A stretch of 64,000 nucleotides of DNA, from NCBI GenBank assembly GCA_020634435.1, contig JACKBS010000004.1, positions 496,001 to 560,000 on the forward strand. The letters run 5' to 3'. Each line of letters opens with the position of its first letter. The first letter of the stretch is position 1. Shown piece after piece: positions 44,410-53,687 of the stretch. The notes under the pieces are model-generated. The model was not told where the DNA came from, did no database searches, and saw nothing but the letters and a program-made list of their open reading frames with translations. The translations under genes were made by a program, and so were the position numbers. Source of the stretch: Ardenticatenaceae bacterium. Lineage in GTDB: Bacteria; Chloroflexota; Anaerolineae; Promineifilales; Promineifilaceae.

Positions 44410-45666
44410 GTGAAGCGATCTCGTTTGTTTTTCAGCCTGAGTTTGTTGGTTTTAAGCTTGTTGTTAGGGTGCCAGGCGCAGTGGAGCCTGGAGCCACTGC
44501 CGACGCGGGTGCAGGCCATCAGCTTACCCGGTCCAGTAACCCCCGCAACCGCTATTCCTGTGACCTTTACGCCGGTGCCGCAAACGGCCGTTGCTTCCGA
44601 CACCCAACTTGCTCAATCCGGCTTGCTAAGCAGCCTACCCGCCACCAACACACCCTTGCCTATTCCCACCAACACACCAGTAACGCCTACCGCAACACCC
44701 ACCGAGACCCCAACCGAAACCCCTGTCGGATTGCCGACCCCGGTCATTAAACCGCTCAACGAATACAACCTGGACGAAGTGATTCCCTACCAGGCGTTCC
44801 CTGTTCCGGCCAACAACAACGGCTGGGGCGTGCATTGGATGCCCACCGTTAGCCAAGAGCATGGCGTGGTGGATCAATTTGTGGCCGAATTGGTGCGGAT
44901 GCACATCAAGTGGGTGGTATTTCTGAATGAAGGCACGCAAATTGGCGATAACGACTACCTGGTCGATAAGCTCGTCGCCAACGGCATCATGCCTGTGATG
45001 CGTCTCTATCGCTCCGGCGTGCTGCCCTACGATGGCAACATCGGCCCGATGGTGGTCCATTACCGGGCCAGGGGCGTGTATTACTTCCAGCTGTACAACG
45101 AACCGAACGTGAACGTGGAAAACCACCAGGGGTTTGCTAATCCCAACCAGTACGCTCGGGCGTGGGCGGCCGCCGCGCGGGAAGTGATTGCCAACGGTGG
45201 CCTGCCCGGAATTGGCGCGCTTAGCCCTGGTGGTGAGTACAACCACTATGACTTTTTGGCGCGGACGCTCCAGGCAATTGATTTTAATGGTGATGGGGCG
45301 CTGCTAAACCGGGCATGGCTGTCGGTGCATAACTATCATGGCACACGGCCGTATGACGACCCCGACGGCTTTTTACTCTTCCGCAAGTACGACGAGATTG
45401 TGGTGAGCCATCTCGGCCGTTCCCTGCCAATGATTGGCACCGAAGGCGGCTCCTACAGCCCGGACCGCGGCGTTGAGGTTGAACTGATTCGCTACCAGTA
45501 CACCTATATGCGCGATGCCGAACCGTACTTCCTCGCCTTTAGCTACTGGTTGCTGGCCAACAGCGCTGGCGGTGCCCACGACAGCACCTGGGAGTGGCAA
45601 GCTCTCTTCAAACCCGGCTTTGTCCACCCCGCCATCACCGAATTTTTCTACAAAAACTCCCACTAA
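44410..45666 (+). CDS. Secreted glycosidase-like lipoprotein
   Basis: The 418-residue protein starts at a GTG, with a lipoprotein signal whose lipobox is SLLLGCQAQ. A Pro/Thr-rich linker (TNTPVTPTATPTETPTETPV) leads to a TIM-barrel-like domain of clan-A glycoside hydrolase type: GWGVHWMPTV, YFQLYNEPNVNVEN (a possible acid/base glutamate) and MIGTEGGSYSPD (a possible nucleophile). The substrate is unknown. A related but broken gene lies at 19778-21099. Confidence 0.72.
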   Translation: MKRSRLFFSLSLLVLSLLLGCQAQWSLEPLPTRVQAISLPGPVTPATAIPVTFTPVPQTAVASDTQLAQSGLLSSLPATNTPLPIPTNTPVTPTATPTETPTETPVGLPTPVIKPLNEYNLDEVIPYQAFPVPANNNGWGVHWMPTVSQEHGVVDQFVAELVRMHIKWVVFLNEGTQIGDNDYLVDKLVANGIMPVMRLYRSGVLPYDGNIGPMVVHYRARGVYYFQLYNEPNVNVENHQGFANPNQYARAWAAAAREVIANGGLPGIGALSPGGEYNHYDFLARTLQAIDFNGDGALLNRAWLSVHNYHGTRPYDDPDGFLLFRKYDEIVVSHLGRSLPMIGTEGGSYSPDRGVEVELIRYQYTYMRDAEPYFLAFSYWLLANSAGGAHDSTWEWQALFKPGFVHPAITEFFYKNSH

Positions 45667-45680
45667 ACGTAACTCTATAT

Positions 45681-45706
45681 GTCATGCCCGCGAAGGCGGG
45701 CATCCA
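45681..45706. repeat. GCCCGC..GCGGGC palindrome
   Basis: ATGCCCGCGAAGGCGGGCAT is a hairpin of the same family as 33727 and lies in the 46-base gap between the lipoprotein and SDR genes. Confidence 0.7.
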
Positions 45707-45712
45707 TCAACT

Positions 45713-46564
45713 TCAGGCCGATTTGATCAACTGCTCGCTAAGCTGCCAAAGTTGTTGGGCCAGCTCTGTATCTTGAGCAATTTCTGCCAGGGGAGTCGCT
45801 TCTTTTTCGTTGAAATATTGGCCGTGGGTGGTGGCCAGTTCTGGGGCGGTGGCCAGCCAGACGGGGGCAATCGCACCTTGTTCTGGTGTGCCCCAGCCGC
45901 GTTTGATCAGCTTCATGAGCCAACCCAGCGGCCCACGCATGATGCCCAGATTGGTGTTGATGACGCCAGGATGTACCGCATTGAGCGTTACGCCGCTGCC
46001 TGCCATCTGGGTTGCTTCCAGAGGTAAACATAGCAGATTGCACAGTTTGGTGTTGGCGTAGGTGCGGATGGGGTGGAAGTCGTGGCCATAGGGGGTTTTG
46101 CTGAGATCAACACGGCCGTTTACATACAGCCCCGCACTCACATTTACAATCCGGGCCGGAGCGCTGGCTTTCAGGCGGTCGAGTAGCAGCCGGTTGAGCA
46201 TAAACGGGGCGAGATGGTTCACCATAAAGCTCTGCTCAAGGCCATCGGTGTTGAGCTGTTTTTTGGTGGGCCAAACCCCAGCGTTGTTGATGAGCACGTG
46301 AATGGCCGGGTAACGGTCCAGCAGCGATTGGGCTAGCTGATGCGTGGCAGCGATCGTGCCCAGGTCGCCGACAACCAGGTCAATGTGGGCGTTGGAAATG
46401 CTCTGGCGGATGTCTTGAACGGCCGTTTCACCCCGCGCTTTATCCCGACTGACCAACACAACCTGCGCCCCCTGTGCGGCCAGCGTCTGCACGATCGCTT
46501 TGCCAATCCCCGCATTGCCGCCTGTCACCACGCATACCCGGTTTTTCATGCTTTCTGCCGTCAT
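45713..46564 (-). CDS. Short-chain dehydrogenase (divergent from TetR)
   Basis: The 283-residue protein has TGGNAGIGKAI, NNAGVWP, VNVSAGLYV and YANTKLCNL (Y-X3-K), as in retinol-dehydrogenase-like SDRs. It is transcribed away from a TetR gene with palindromic operators in between, so it is probably repressed by that regulator. It resembles the SDR at 33816 but is not a close copy. The start may be the ATG at 46564 or the one at 46549. Confidence 0.86.
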   Translation of the reverse strand: MTAESMKNRVCVVTGGNAGIGKAIVQTLAAQGAQVVLVSRDKARGETAVQDIRQSISNAHIDLVVGDLGTIAATHQLAQSLLDRYPAIHVLINNAGVWPTKKQLNTDGLEQSFMVNHLAPFMLNRLLLDRLKASAPARIVNVSAGLYVNGRVDLSKTPYGHDFHPIRTYANTKLCNLLCLPLEATQMAGSGVTLNAVHPGVINTNLGIMRGPLGWLMKLIKRGWGTPEQGAIAPVWLATAPELATTHGQYFNEKEATPLAEIAQDTELAQQLWQLSEQLIKSA

Positions 46565-46615
46565 TGTTGCCTTCCTTTGCCCAAATGGATAGACTGTTCA
46601 ACGTATGAATCTTGC

Positions 46616-46646
46616 TCTAGAAAGTAATTCTAGAATATTATTCTAG
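46616..46646. promoter_or_regulatory. Overlapping palindromic operators between SDR and TetR genes
   Basis: TCTAGAAAGTAATTCTAGA (46616-46634) and CTAGAATATTATTCTAG (46630-46646) are both exact palindromes around odd centres and overlap by five bases. They lie between the two divergent starts and are the obvious binding site for the TetR protein. Confidence 0.75.
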
Positions 46647-46670
46647 TCTTGTTTTGGGATAACGCAACAA

Positions 46671-47273
46671 ATGAGCGATCAGGATCGACAAACGGCAACG
46701 GCGGCCCGCCAGGCCGCTATTTTACGCGCCACGCTGGAATTGGTGGGCGAGAAGGGGGTAACGGCCGTTACCATGAATGACATTTGCGGCCGCTCCGGGG
46801 CCAGCGTGGGCAGCGTGTACCATCATTTCAAGGACCGGGAAGGGGTGCTTTATGCCCTGTATCGCGACTGTTTTGAGGGCTGTTTTGCGGAGCTGCGAAC
46901 GGCCGTTTTGGCCACTGCCACCGCGCAGGAGGGGATTTTCGCTCTGGTCCACACCTATTTGGATTGGGTAGCGGCGAATCCGAGCCGGGCCACGTTCATT
47001 TACGAGGCGTCACAGGGGGCACTGCTGCGCAGCTATACAGTCGAGATTGCTGCCTTCAAAGGAGCATTTTACGCGGACATTTTTGCCTGGATGCGGCCGT
47101 TTGTGGAATCTGGAGAACTGATCCAACTGCCACCCTGGGCATATGATGCCATTATGATGGGTCCAGCGCACGAATTTGCCCGCCGCTGGCTGGCAGGTAT
47201 GCAAGAGCTGTCGATGGATGAGGCCAAGGCGATTATTGCAACGGCCGTTTGGCGGGCCATGCAAACTGGCTAG
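46671..47273 (+). CDS. TetR-family transcription regulator
   Basis: The 200-residue protein has an N-terminal TetR HTH (ILRATLELVGEKGV, MNDICGRSGASVGSVYHHF) and a ligand-binding helical domain with a region FIYEASQGALLRSY. It probably represses the divergent SDR gene and itself through the palindromes at 46616-46646. The ligand is unknown. It converges with the HD gene, whose 3' end it overlaps by four bases. Confidence 0.9.
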   Translation: MSDQDRQTATAARQAAILRATLELVGEKGVTAVTMNDICGRSGASVGSVYHHFKDREGVLYALYRDCFEGCFAELRTAVLATATAQEGIFALVHTYLDWVAANPSRATFIYEASQGALLRSYTVEIAAFKGAFYADIFAWMRPFVESGELIQLPPWAYDAIMMGPAHEFARRWLAGMQELSMDEAKAIIATAVWRAMQTG

Positions 47274-47935
47274 CTGAGCAAATCTTGCCCGTTGAGCTCC
47301 GCTTCGAGGCGATCCCACAGCTTGGTAAATCGCTTAAACCGCTTCTGGGCAGCCCGTTTGGCCGGTTCGGTGTGCATACTGGCCACGGTTTTGCTCATCC
47401 ATTTGGTGTTGTTGCGTGCGTCGTCAATGATGGATTGGGTGGTGGTGCCGTTGCCCTTCATCAGAATGAGGGGGGTAAAGTGGAAAGCGGCCGTTAATCC
47501 AATTTTGGCCAGTTTGTCGGCGTCCCACAACACTTGTGACTCCAAATCTTGCAGCGGTTTTTTGCGCCACAATCCCATGTGAGAGCGAATCGCTTTGGCG
47601 ACATGGCCAATCTTTTCCGGGGGAAAATCGGTGGTGGGCAGGAGTTCGTGGGCAACTTTGGCCCCTTCTTGCGGATGTTTAGGACCAGCTTCTTTACGAA
47701 TGTCGTGTAGCCAGGCAGCGGCTTCAACGACATCCATATCCGCACCAGTCAATTCACCAAGTTTAATGGCTAATGTGACAACGGCCGTTACGTGTTCCCA
47801 GCGGTAGTTGAATGAAGGATTTGTTGAGCCAAAGCGCTGTTTGGCTTCTTGCTCCGTTGCCTGCTTCATTGCTTTTTTGACTGTCTTACGCCAGGGTTTT
47901 TGGGGGATGGATGAACTCTTCTTGGATTTAGGCAT
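47270..47935 (-). CDS. HD-domain hydrolase
   Basis: This 221-residue protein is a metal-dependent phosphohydrolase-like enzyme. A histidine in RWEHVTAVV, the pair in WLHDIRKEAGPKHPQEGAKV and a later DADKLAKIGL form the H..HD..H..D pattern. The substrate is unknown. The N-terminal ~35 residues are very basic (KSKKSSS, KKAMKQATEQEAKQ). I chose the ATG at 47935. Another in-frame ATG at 47971 would add twelve residues. Confidence 0.78.
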   Translation of the reverse strand: MPKSKKSSSIPQKPWRKTVKKAMKQATEQEAKQRFGSTNPSFNYRWEHVTAVVTLAIKLGELTGADMDVVEAAAWLHDIRKEAGPKHPQEGAKVAHELLPTTDFPPEKIGHVAKAIRSHMGLWRKKPLQDLESQVLWDADKLAKIGLTAAFHFTPLILMKGNGTTTQSIIDDARNNTKWMSKTVASMHTEPAKRAAQKRFKRFTKLWDRLEAELNGQDLLS

Positions 47936-48002
47936 AGGGCATTTTACCCCAGCCAGTGAGGAATTGACCATGTTGTATTTTGAATTGGCTTAGTTCTGCT
48001 AG

Positions 48003-49055
48003 TTATTTTGTTTCTGTAGGCAATGAACTTTGCGAAGGGTGGTCTTCATGCTGCTGACCTTTGAAAATGGTATACAGCCACCAAAAGGCCGGGCCGATCA
48101 GCAGCAAGCCCACCACAAGCACGATGGATACGGGCAGCAAGACGGAGCGTGGTGCGGCCGTATCCAGCAGGGTGAGATCGGGCGGCACGATGTAGGGGAG
48201 GAGCGCCAGACCAAATCCGGCGACCATCAAGCCTGCCTGAGCTGCCGCCAGCATTCGGGCCAGGGCGTAACGGCGCTGCCACAAAGCCCACATGGCTCCC
48301 ACAGCGGCAAGACCGGTCACCACCTGGATAGGTATGGACCACCAATGGCCGGTTAGGCCGGTGAAAATACGGGGCGCACCGTTACGGGCCAGCAGCAGGG
48401 CCACAAAGGCCAATCCACCCACGACAACGGCCGTTCCTAACCCGCGTCGCCGAAAATCTTCTTGCAATTCGGGCTGGCCTTTGGCTTCCACCGTCAGGTA
48501 AACCGCTGCCAGAAAGGCAAACAACGCCAGCACCAGCAGCCCAACGACGAAGGGAAACGGCCGTAGCCACGCTTCCCAAAAGTTCACCAGCATCTCACCG
48601 GTAGCTGGGTCCACACGGATGGCGTCGGAAATGGTGGCCCCCAGCGTCACCCCCAGCATCACGGGCGTGTAAACGCTGGCGATGGCAAACACCCGCTCCC
48701 AGGTGCGCCGCGCTTCCTCCGACTGGATGCCGTAAGCCCGAAAGGCAAAAGCGGCCCCACGCAGCACAATGCCTATCAACATCAGCGTCAGCGGGATGTT
48801 TAGGGCGGTCATAATGGCGGCAAACGCCAGGGGAAACGCGGTAAACAACAGCACAATTACCACAATCAGCCAGACGTGGTTGGCTTCCCAAATGGGGGCA
48901 ATCGCCTGGGAGATTAGTTTGCGCTGTTGCAGCTCTCGTGGTCCCCGAGCCAGCAAATCCCAAACACCGCCGCCAAAATCTGCGCCACCGGTCAGGGCGT
49001 AGATCATCAAGGCAACCAGCATCACTGCGGCAATGAAAATTTCAAAACTCATCAT
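48003..49055 (-). CDS. cydB: Cytochrome bd ubiquinol oxidase subunit II
   Basis: This 350-residue membrane protein is CydB, with eight or nine helices and the opening FEIFIAAVMLVALMIYALTGGADFGGGVWD, then EANHVWLIVVIVLLFTAFPLAF. Together with CydA it forms the terminal oxidase that reduces oxygen without pumping protons. Its gene follows cydA after 35 bases that contain a hairpin (49069-49088). Confidence 0.93.
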   Translation of the reverse strand: MMSFEIFIAAVMLVALMIYALTGGADFGGGVWDLLARGPRELQQRKLISQAIAPIWEANHVWLIVVIVLLFTAFPLAFAAIMTALNIPLTLMLIGIVLRGAAFAFRAYGIQSEEARRTWERVFAIASVYTPVMLGVTLGATISDAIRVDPATGEMLVNFWEAWLRPFPFVVGLLVLALFAFLAAVYLTVEAKGQPELQEDFRRRGLGTAVVVGGLAFVALLLARNGAPRIFTGLTGHWWSIPIQVVTGLAAVGAMWALWQRRYALARMLAAAQAGLMVAGFGLALLPYIVPPDLTLLDTAAPRSVLLPVSIVLVVGLLLIGPAFWWLYTIFKGQQHEDHPSQSSLPTETK

Positions 49056-49068
49056 CTACTCCAAGAAT

Positions 49069-49088
49069 GGCAATCGTTGCGGATTGCC
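49069..49088 (-). other. Hairpin between cydA and cydB
   Basis: GGCAATC and GATTGCC pair around six bases. It may tune cydA:cydB expression, or be another dispersed palindrome of the GGCAATCCG sort. Confidence 0.45.
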
Positions 49089-49090
49089 GT

Positions 49091-50398
49091 TCACCGATTA
49101 CTGATAACCGGACTGGCAAAAACCTGTCGCTGTAGCAAAACGGCCGTTACCACCCCCAACACCACGTACAGCAGCGTAAACAGAACAAACGGGGCCACCA
49201 AACCTGTAACCGGCGTTACCGCATCGGCCGTGCGCAGCAGATTGTAGATGGTCCACGGCTGGCGGCCCACCTCGGTAACCACCCAACCGGCCTCGATGGC
49301 GGCCATGCCCATCGGAGCGCAGGCAATCACCAACCAAAGATACCAGCGCTGGTCCGGCAGATGCTTTTTGCGCCAGGCCAGCCAACCACCCAGCAGCCCC
49401 ACGCCCATCATAGTCATGCCCAGGACAACCATGATCTGAAAAGCCACGTGCACAATCGCCACGGGTGGGCGGTCTACTGGGGGCACGGCCTTTAGACCCA
49501 TCACCTCAGCATTGAAGTTGCCATACGCCAGGAAACTCAGCCCTTTGGGGATTTCCAGGGCATAGGGTGTCGTTTCCGTTTTGGCATTGGGCAGGCCACC
49601 AATGCGCAGCGGTGCGCCGGTTTCCGTCTCCCACTGGCCTTCCAGCGCGGCCAGCTTGATGGGCTGGTATTCGGCCACGTGCTTGGCGCTGTGGTCGCCC
49701 ACCAGCGGCTGCGCCACAGAGAAAATGGTGGCCACAACCAGGGCAATGGCCAGAGCGCGGCGATGAAACTGGTTGTGCGGGTCGCGCAGCAGCATGAAGG
49801 CGTGAATGCCCGCCACCAAAAAGCCCACCGATTGGAACGCGGCCACGGTCATGTGCAGCGTTTCGGAAAAAGTGGCGGGATTAAACATGGCGGCAAACGG
49901 CCGTATATTCACCGCTACCCCGTCCACCAGATCAAACCCGGTGGGTGTGTTCATCCAGGCATTGGCCGTTACCACAAAAATGCCAGAAATTGTGCCGCTA
50001 AACAGAACCAAAAGCCCGGCCAACCAATGAACTTTGGGCGGAATCCGGTTCCAACCATAGAGGTAAATGCCCAAAAAGATGGCTTCGGCGAAAAACGCGA
50101 ACCCTTCCAGCGAAAAAGGCATCCCAATAATGCTGCCCGCATAAGCCATAAACTTGGGCCAGAGCAGCCCCAACTCAAACGACAGCACCGTGCCGGACAC
50201 CGCCCCCACGGCAAACAGGATAGCCGTTCCTGACGCCCACCGTTTGGTTAGCGTCAGGTAAACCTCATCCCGCGTGCGCAAATAAAGCCCTTCGCTAATC
50301 ACCATCAGCAGCGGCATGCCAATACCAATCGCCGCAAAGATAATGTGGAAGGCCAGCGACAGCGCCATTTGCGAGCGGGCAAAAAGAAAATCATTCAT
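49091..50398 (-). CDS. cydA: Cytochrome bd ubiquinol oxidase subunit I
   Basis: The 435-residue CydA shows the haem ligands: histidine in LAFHIIFAAIGIG near residue 18, histidine in SETLHMTVAAF and methionine in FQIMVVLGMTMMG. The GLLWPKF and EGFAFFAEAIFLGIYLYGWN regions are conserved. The short quinol loop suggests the cyanide-insensitive-like or short-loop branch. CydA and CydB give the cell high-affinity or stress-time respiration. No cydDC genes are adjacent. Confidence 0.93.
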   Translation of the reverse strand: MNDFLFARSQMALSLAFHIIFAAIGIGMPLLMVISEGLYLRTRDEVYLTLTKRWASGTAILFAVGAVSGTVLSFELGLLWPKFMAYAGSIIGMPFSLEGFAFFAEAIFLGIYLYGWNRIPPKVHWLAGLLVLFSGTISGIFVVTANAWMNTPTGFDLVDGVAVNIRPFAAMFNPATFSETLHMTVAAFQSVGFLVAGIHAFMLLRDPHNQFHRRALAIALVVATIFSVAQPLVGDHSAKHVAEYQPIKLAALEGQWETETGAPLRIGGLPNAKTETTPYALEIPKGLSFLAYGNFNAEVMGLKAVPPVDRPPVAIVHVAFQIMVVLGMTMMGVGLLGGWLAWRKKHLPDQRWYLWLVIACAPMGMAAIEAGWVVTEVGRQPWTIYNLLRTADAVTPVTGLVAPFVLFTLLYVVLGVVTAVLLQRQVFASPVISNR

Positions 50399-50648
50399 TG
50401 CAATTTAGCCTTTTCCAGAGTGACCCTGATACAGAATCACGAAAAGCAGACAAATTTTTAAGATGAATCAGTAGCCTACTTTAACAGCCAGCTGGTACGA
50501 AACCAGATGTTTCTACCTATGGGTACTACAGTTACAACCATTATATGAAGCCTGAAAAGTAGTGCGTGGGTCAAAAGACGTAATTTGAGAAGATGAGTGT
50601 GGGTAGGGAGGGTACGGCCGTTTACCTCACAAGATTCTGGCTTGATTG

Positions 50649-53126
50649 TTAGCCGCCCAGCAACCGCTCCAGCCAGTTTTTGCGCCAGAGCTGGCGCAGC
50701 AGCCAGGCCCACACCAGCACCAGCAGCCAGATGAGCAAAATGCCGGGTGGGGGCATGGGCACGAGGCCAAAGTAGGTGCTGGCCGGTTCCCAGAGCGCCA
50801 CAATGGTGAAAACTAGCCAGAGAACGGCCGTTAAAATCGTGGGCCAGCGCTGATCGCTGCGCCTGGCCCATCCTTCCAACCAAGGATGCGGCGGTTCCAG
50901 AAAAAGTATCAACACAAAAGCGGTGTAGGAAAGAAACACAGACAAGAAGGTTTGGGCCACAATGGTGGCCGCAGCGCTGGTGAAACCTTCATCAATGGTG
51001 TACGTCAGGCCCGTCTGCTGCTCAAATTTTTGCACGACATCAGGCGGAATAGAAAAATGGGTCATACGGTTTTGCACGGTGAAATTCACGACCGTGTAAA
51101 TGGTCAGCGCAAAGAGCAGGGTGAGCAGGGAGGCGGGCATCACAAAACGGGTCAACGAGCGCAGAATATTTTCCTTCAGCGCGAGCGGTCGCGCCCACAG
51201 GGTAAAGAAAAATGCCGGAATGCCTACGGTAAATAAGGTCAGGGCAACCTGAGCGGGTTCAAAGGGAAAGCCAAGATTCATCATCGCGGCAGCCATAATG
51301 ACAAACGCAAAAGCAGCTACCCGGACCAAAAAAAGGTACATCGAACGGCTGAGCCCGCCAACGATGTCCTGCCCCTCTTTGAAAGCAGGGCGCAGGGCGG
51401 CAAAGGAATCATCGAGCAGGATCATGTCGGCGATGTTGCGGGTAGCCTGGCTGCCGCTTTGCATGGCGATGCCCACATGGGCTTTTTTGATGGAGAGGAC
51501 ATCATTGACGCCATCGCCAATCATGGCCACGTAGTGCCCTTGCTGGATCAGGGTATCGACGAGGGTTTGTTTTTGCGCCGGGGAAATACGGCCGTACACC
51601 ATCGTCTCTTTCACCACGCCCTGTAACTGGCCGTCTGACAGCGCTTCCAGGTCCGGGCCGGAGATAAGCCGGGTGTTTTTCATGCCCGCCTGCCGGGCCA
51701 ACGCGCCAACCGTGTGTGGACTGTCGCCGGAAATAATTTTGAGTTCGATGCCAAGTTCCTCAAACGCAGCCAGAGTTTCGGCGGCAAACGGCCGTAATTC
51801 ATCACGCAGGCAAACCAGGGCCAGCGGTTCTAACGGGGGCAGACTGTTTGCTGCTGTGAGGTTGTTTACCTGCGGATTATAGGCAAACAATAAAACCCGC
51901 AGCCCCGCTTCGGCCCAGCGTTGGGCTTGCTGCATGAGATTGGTTGGGGGAGCAACGGCCGTTCCCGGCAAAAAAGGCGCGAGCATTTCCAGGGCACCCA
52001 GCGCATACACCCCATCGGCAAACGCCAGGGCACTCCACTTACGCGCCGAGGCAAAGGGAATCTCGGCCAACACCGCTTGCGCTTCGCCAGACAGGCCATT
52101 GGCCAGCGCCTCGTCGGTTTTGTTTTGCGTGCTGGCGCTGCGCACAAAGCGCCCGATCAATTGGCCCACAGCTTCATCGGTAAACTGGTTATTTAACGAC
52201 GATACGGCCTCAAATTGCAGCCGGTTTGTGGTCAGCGTTCCCGTTTTGTCCATGCACAGCACATCAATGTGGCTCAATGATTCGATGGCGTTGGTTTGCT
52301 GCACCAGCGCACCTTGCCGGGCAATTTTGGCAGCGCCCAGCGCGTACCCCACCACAATCATGGTAAACAGGCCGTAAGGCACCAGCCCGGTGAGCACCGC
52401 GGCCATTTCCACCAGGCGAGGAAAGTTGAAGCCTTCGAGCAGCGTAGCGGCAAAGAGGATGAGGGAGATAATGGCGACGATAAACATCACCAGCCGCACA
52501 ACAAAGATGACATTGTGCTGCAAGGGCGTGTAGCTTATCCGAAACTCCCGCGCACTGGCGGTCACCTGGTTGGCATAGCTGTCGGCCCCCACTTTTTCGG
52601 CTTCATACAGGCCGGTACCGGTGACGCAAAAGCTGCCGGACATGATGGTGTCGTCGGCCTGTTTCCGCACCAGGTCTGTTTCACCTGTCAGCAGGGATTC
52701 ATCCATTTCTACGGGGGTGTCGCTGAGGAAACGGCCGTCTACCACCGCCTGCTCCCCGGAACGCAGCACAATCACATCGCCCAACACCAACTCCTGGGGA
52801 TGAATGGTTTGTTCGCTGTCGTCGCGCCGCACAATGACCCGTGGCTGGTTGAGCAGGGCCACCTTATCCAGCTGCCGCTTGGCCCGGATTTCCTGAAACG
52901 TGCCGATGAAAGCGTTGAGAACACCCAGACCGACGCTCATCAACGCATCGTTAAACTGGCCCAACAAAATCAGGGCCAGGCCGATGGCGTACAAAATGTT
53001 GTTGAAAAAGGAGAAGAGGTTGGTGCGAATAATCTGGCGGTAGGAACGGCCGTTATCCAAATTAACCGTATTCCCTTCGCCGCGTGCCCGCCGGGCGGCA
53101 ACCTCTGCCTGGGTCAGTCCTACCAT
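50649..53126 (-). CDS. P-type cation-transporting ATPase
   Basis: The 825-residue protein has the actuator motif SLLTGETDLV, the phosphorylation motif VLCMDKTGTLTT near residue 290 and the hinge region MIGDGVNDVLSIKKA, with helices at both ends. It resembles CtpE-type P-type ATPases (GLVPYGLFTMIVVGYALGAAK), for which calcium has been proposed, so the ion is uncertain. The gene starts at the ATG at 53126. It is separated from cydA by 250 bases with no gene that I can see. Confidence 0.87.
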   Translation of the reverse strand: MVGLTQAEVAARRARGEGNTVNLDNGRSYRQIIRTNLFSFFNNILYAIGLALILLGQFNDALMSVGLGVLNAFIGTFQEIRAKRQLDKVALLNQPRVIVRRDDSEQTIHPQELVLGDVIVLRSGEQAVVDGRFLSDTPVEMDESLLTGETDLVRKQADDTIMSGSFCVTGTGLYEAEKVGADSYANQVTASAREFRISYTPLQHNVIFVVRLVMFIVAIISLILFAATLLEGFNFPRLVEMAAVLTGLVPYGLFTMIVVGYALGAAKIARQGALVQQTNAIESLSHIDVLCMDKTGTLTTNRLQFEAVSSLNNQFTDEAVGQLIGRFVRSASTQNKTDEALANGLSGEAQAVLAEIPFASARKWSALAFADGVYALGALEMLAPFLPGTAVAPPTNLMQQAQRWAEAGLRVLLFAYNPQVNNLTAANSLPPLEPLALVCLRDELRPFAAETLAAFEELGIELKIISGDSPHTVGALARQAGMKNTRLISGPDLEALSDGQLQGVVKETMVYGRISPAQKQTLVDTLIQQGHYVAMIGDGVNDVLSIKKAHVGIAMQSGSQATRNIADMILLDDSFAALRPAFKEGQDIVGGLSRSMYLFLVRVAAFAFVIMAAAMMNLGFPFEPAQVALTLFTVGIPAFFFTLWARPLALKENILRSLTRFVMPASLLTLLFALTIYTVVNFTVQNRMTHFSIPPDVVQKFEQQTGLTYTIDEGFTSAAATIVAQTFLSVFLSYTAFVLILFLEPPHPWLEGWARRSDQRWPTILTAVLWLVFTIVALWEPASTYFGLVPMPPPGILLIWLLVLVWAWLLRQLWRKNWLERLLGG

Positions 53127-53280
53127 GAAGAAACCTTTTCAGTTCCTCTAACGATGACAATTCCGTTGTCGGCAAAAGAAATATGAAGAATGAAATGAAC
53201 TTTCCACATTTTAGTAGATATTAAATTAGTCCAAGTTGCTACCAAAAGAGTAGTTTGTTGTTCATGGGGAAATTCCCTAA

Positions 53281-53488
53281 AGTGGTTGTGGCCTAATACA
53301 CAACCAAAAAGATACTCCCACAGAAGACGAAATAGTAGCAATTTATATAATTGGAAACGACTTTTTTTTGACTATTTATCATTACGAGGCCCAACGTCAA
53401 ATGGGTGATGTTGAAATAATAGCTACAGCAATTGTAGCAGTTCATTCTTTGCTGGAAATTACTAACAAGCGTGGGTACGGGATATGAG
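53281..53488 (+). pseudogene. Transposase N-terminal remnant
   Basis: An open frame without a proper start encodes DEIVAIYIIGND, FFLTIYHYEAQRQMGDVEII, ATAIVAVHSLLEITNKRGYG. This resembles the N terminus of DDE transposases whose consensus is like MSDAEVLTTALVAA..GYIP. It is cut short where the IS982-like remnant begins. Lacking any catalytic part, it is a dead fragment. The AT-rich composition differs from its neighbours. Confidence 0.5.
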
Positions 53489-53644
53489 CTTTAACTGAGA
53501 TACACTTGGTTAATCACAATCAACTGCATCAACAGGAGAAGTCCCATGGACAATCTACTTGCACTATTTTTATATATCGATGATTTTGCCTACTATTTCG
53601 ATGGGACGATAAATTTTGTAAAAAGGTGTTTTCATTTACGTTAG
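53468..53644 (+). mobile_element. Decayed left end of an IS982-like element
   Basis: Bases 53470-53601 closely match the 5' end of the IS at 61375-62351 read from its transposase side: the terminal AGCGTGGGTACGGG, ACTGAGATACACTTGGTT, CAATCAACTGCATCA and AGGAGAAG, then MDNLLALF and IDDF. After about 16 codons the match stops. The frame from 53546 gives a 32-residue truncated product. The right end is missing. Confidence 0.75.
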
Positions 53645-53687
53645 TATATGTCTCACTATGAAATATAGTCAGGGGAGGAGCCCCCTA

